Part shown: in pieces, positions 63,809 through 64,000 of the stretch
How positions within the stretch are numbered: the first letter of the stretch is position 1
Layout of the letters: every line of letters begins with the position of its first letter
DNA from: Teratosphaeria epicoccoides
Taxonomy: Eukaryota > Ascomycota > Dothideomycetes > Mycosphaerellales > Teratosphaeriaceae
Assembly: GCA_021401465.1 (NCBI GenBank)
Contig: JADDMT010000095.1
Coordinates: 1-64,000 of the forward strand
Direction of reading: 5' to 3'
DNA length: 64,000 bases
Notes under the pieces: model-generated
The model's input: the letters and a program-made list of their open reading frames with translations, nothing else
Databases searched by the model: none
What the model was told of the DNA's origin: nothing
Translations under genes and position numbers: made by a program

Positions 63809-64000
63809 TTGTCATTGCCGTTCTGATTTTCATGGCGACCTGTGGGCGATGTGACGATCTAAATGATTTGGGTTCTGGTCGCATGGTGTTCTGCGCATGA
63901 TATCAGTTTCTCCGAAAGTTCAAGCTGCATTCATACATTCCTCTCATGATACACTTTTTCCGCCCAACCTAGCCGCAATCGTCAGGCAATGCCTGCTGAC
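63809..64000. other. Window end, no gene seen
   Basis: 192 bp downstream of the last ORF; probably 3' untranslated and intergenic. Confidence 0.4.

Overview
The window looks like nuclear DNA of a filamentous ascomycete, most likely a dothideomycete (inferred). Genes are dense on both strands, introns are short (about 50-80 nt, GT..AG) and there are no operons. Fungal families present include Cch1, Puf6, the fungal tRNA ligase, Brc1/Rtt107, Vps25, Vps26, a pectinesterase and a bZIP regulator. Gene-poor stretches carry coding relics with C-to-T type decay of the kind left by repeat-induced point mutation (RIP).

Layout. 1-1413: a decayed minus-strand coding relic. 1972-6396: a peroxisomal alpha/beta hydrolase (minus) and a catalase with signal peptide (plus). 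6397-8621: a second relic and a small unknown gene. 10006-16881: the Cch1 calcium channel (minus). 18164-25245: an MFS transporter (minus), PUF6 (plus), a small secreted cysteine-rich protein (minus) and a tocopherol-cyclase-like protein (minus). 25826-33732: tRNA ligase, a BRCT-repeat protein, VPS25 (minus) and a Nit2-type amidase. 33873-41499: an FAD oxidoreductase (minus), an Erg6-like methyltransferase (plus), a small conserved protein (minus) and a secreted pectinesterase (minus). 41500-45149 has no recognisable gene. 45150-50569: a bZIP-type regulator, a CIA30-domain protein with a C-terminal membrane anchor, and an F-box protein (minus). 51005-57862: a complete Ty1/copia LTR retrotransposon. 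58161-63808: P5C dehydrogenase (minus), BCKDH E2 (minus), VPS26 (plus), and an open frame that continues VPS26 beyond its TAG.

The most unusual object is the copia element. Its two 192-bp LTRs differ at one base, and it has a 5-bp target duplication and a primer site matching the anticodon arm of initiator tRNA-Met. Its gag-pol frame runs about 1,590 codons without a frameshift but holds roughly 40 in-frame stops, nearly all TAG with a few TAA and no TGA. A third ORF downstream of pol shows the same pattern. Host genes here also end in TAG, so a changed genetic code is unlikely. A RIP-mutated element mobilised in trans explains the data best, but readthrough should be excluded.

Functional links are loose, as usual for fungi. 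P5C dehydrogenase and BCKDH E2 are neighbouring mitochondrial amino-acid catabolism genes. VPS25 (ESCRT-II) and VPS26 (retromer) both act in endosomal sorting. The pectinesterase, the secreted cysteine-rich protein and the signal-peptide catalase would fit a plant-associated or litter-dwelling life (inference).
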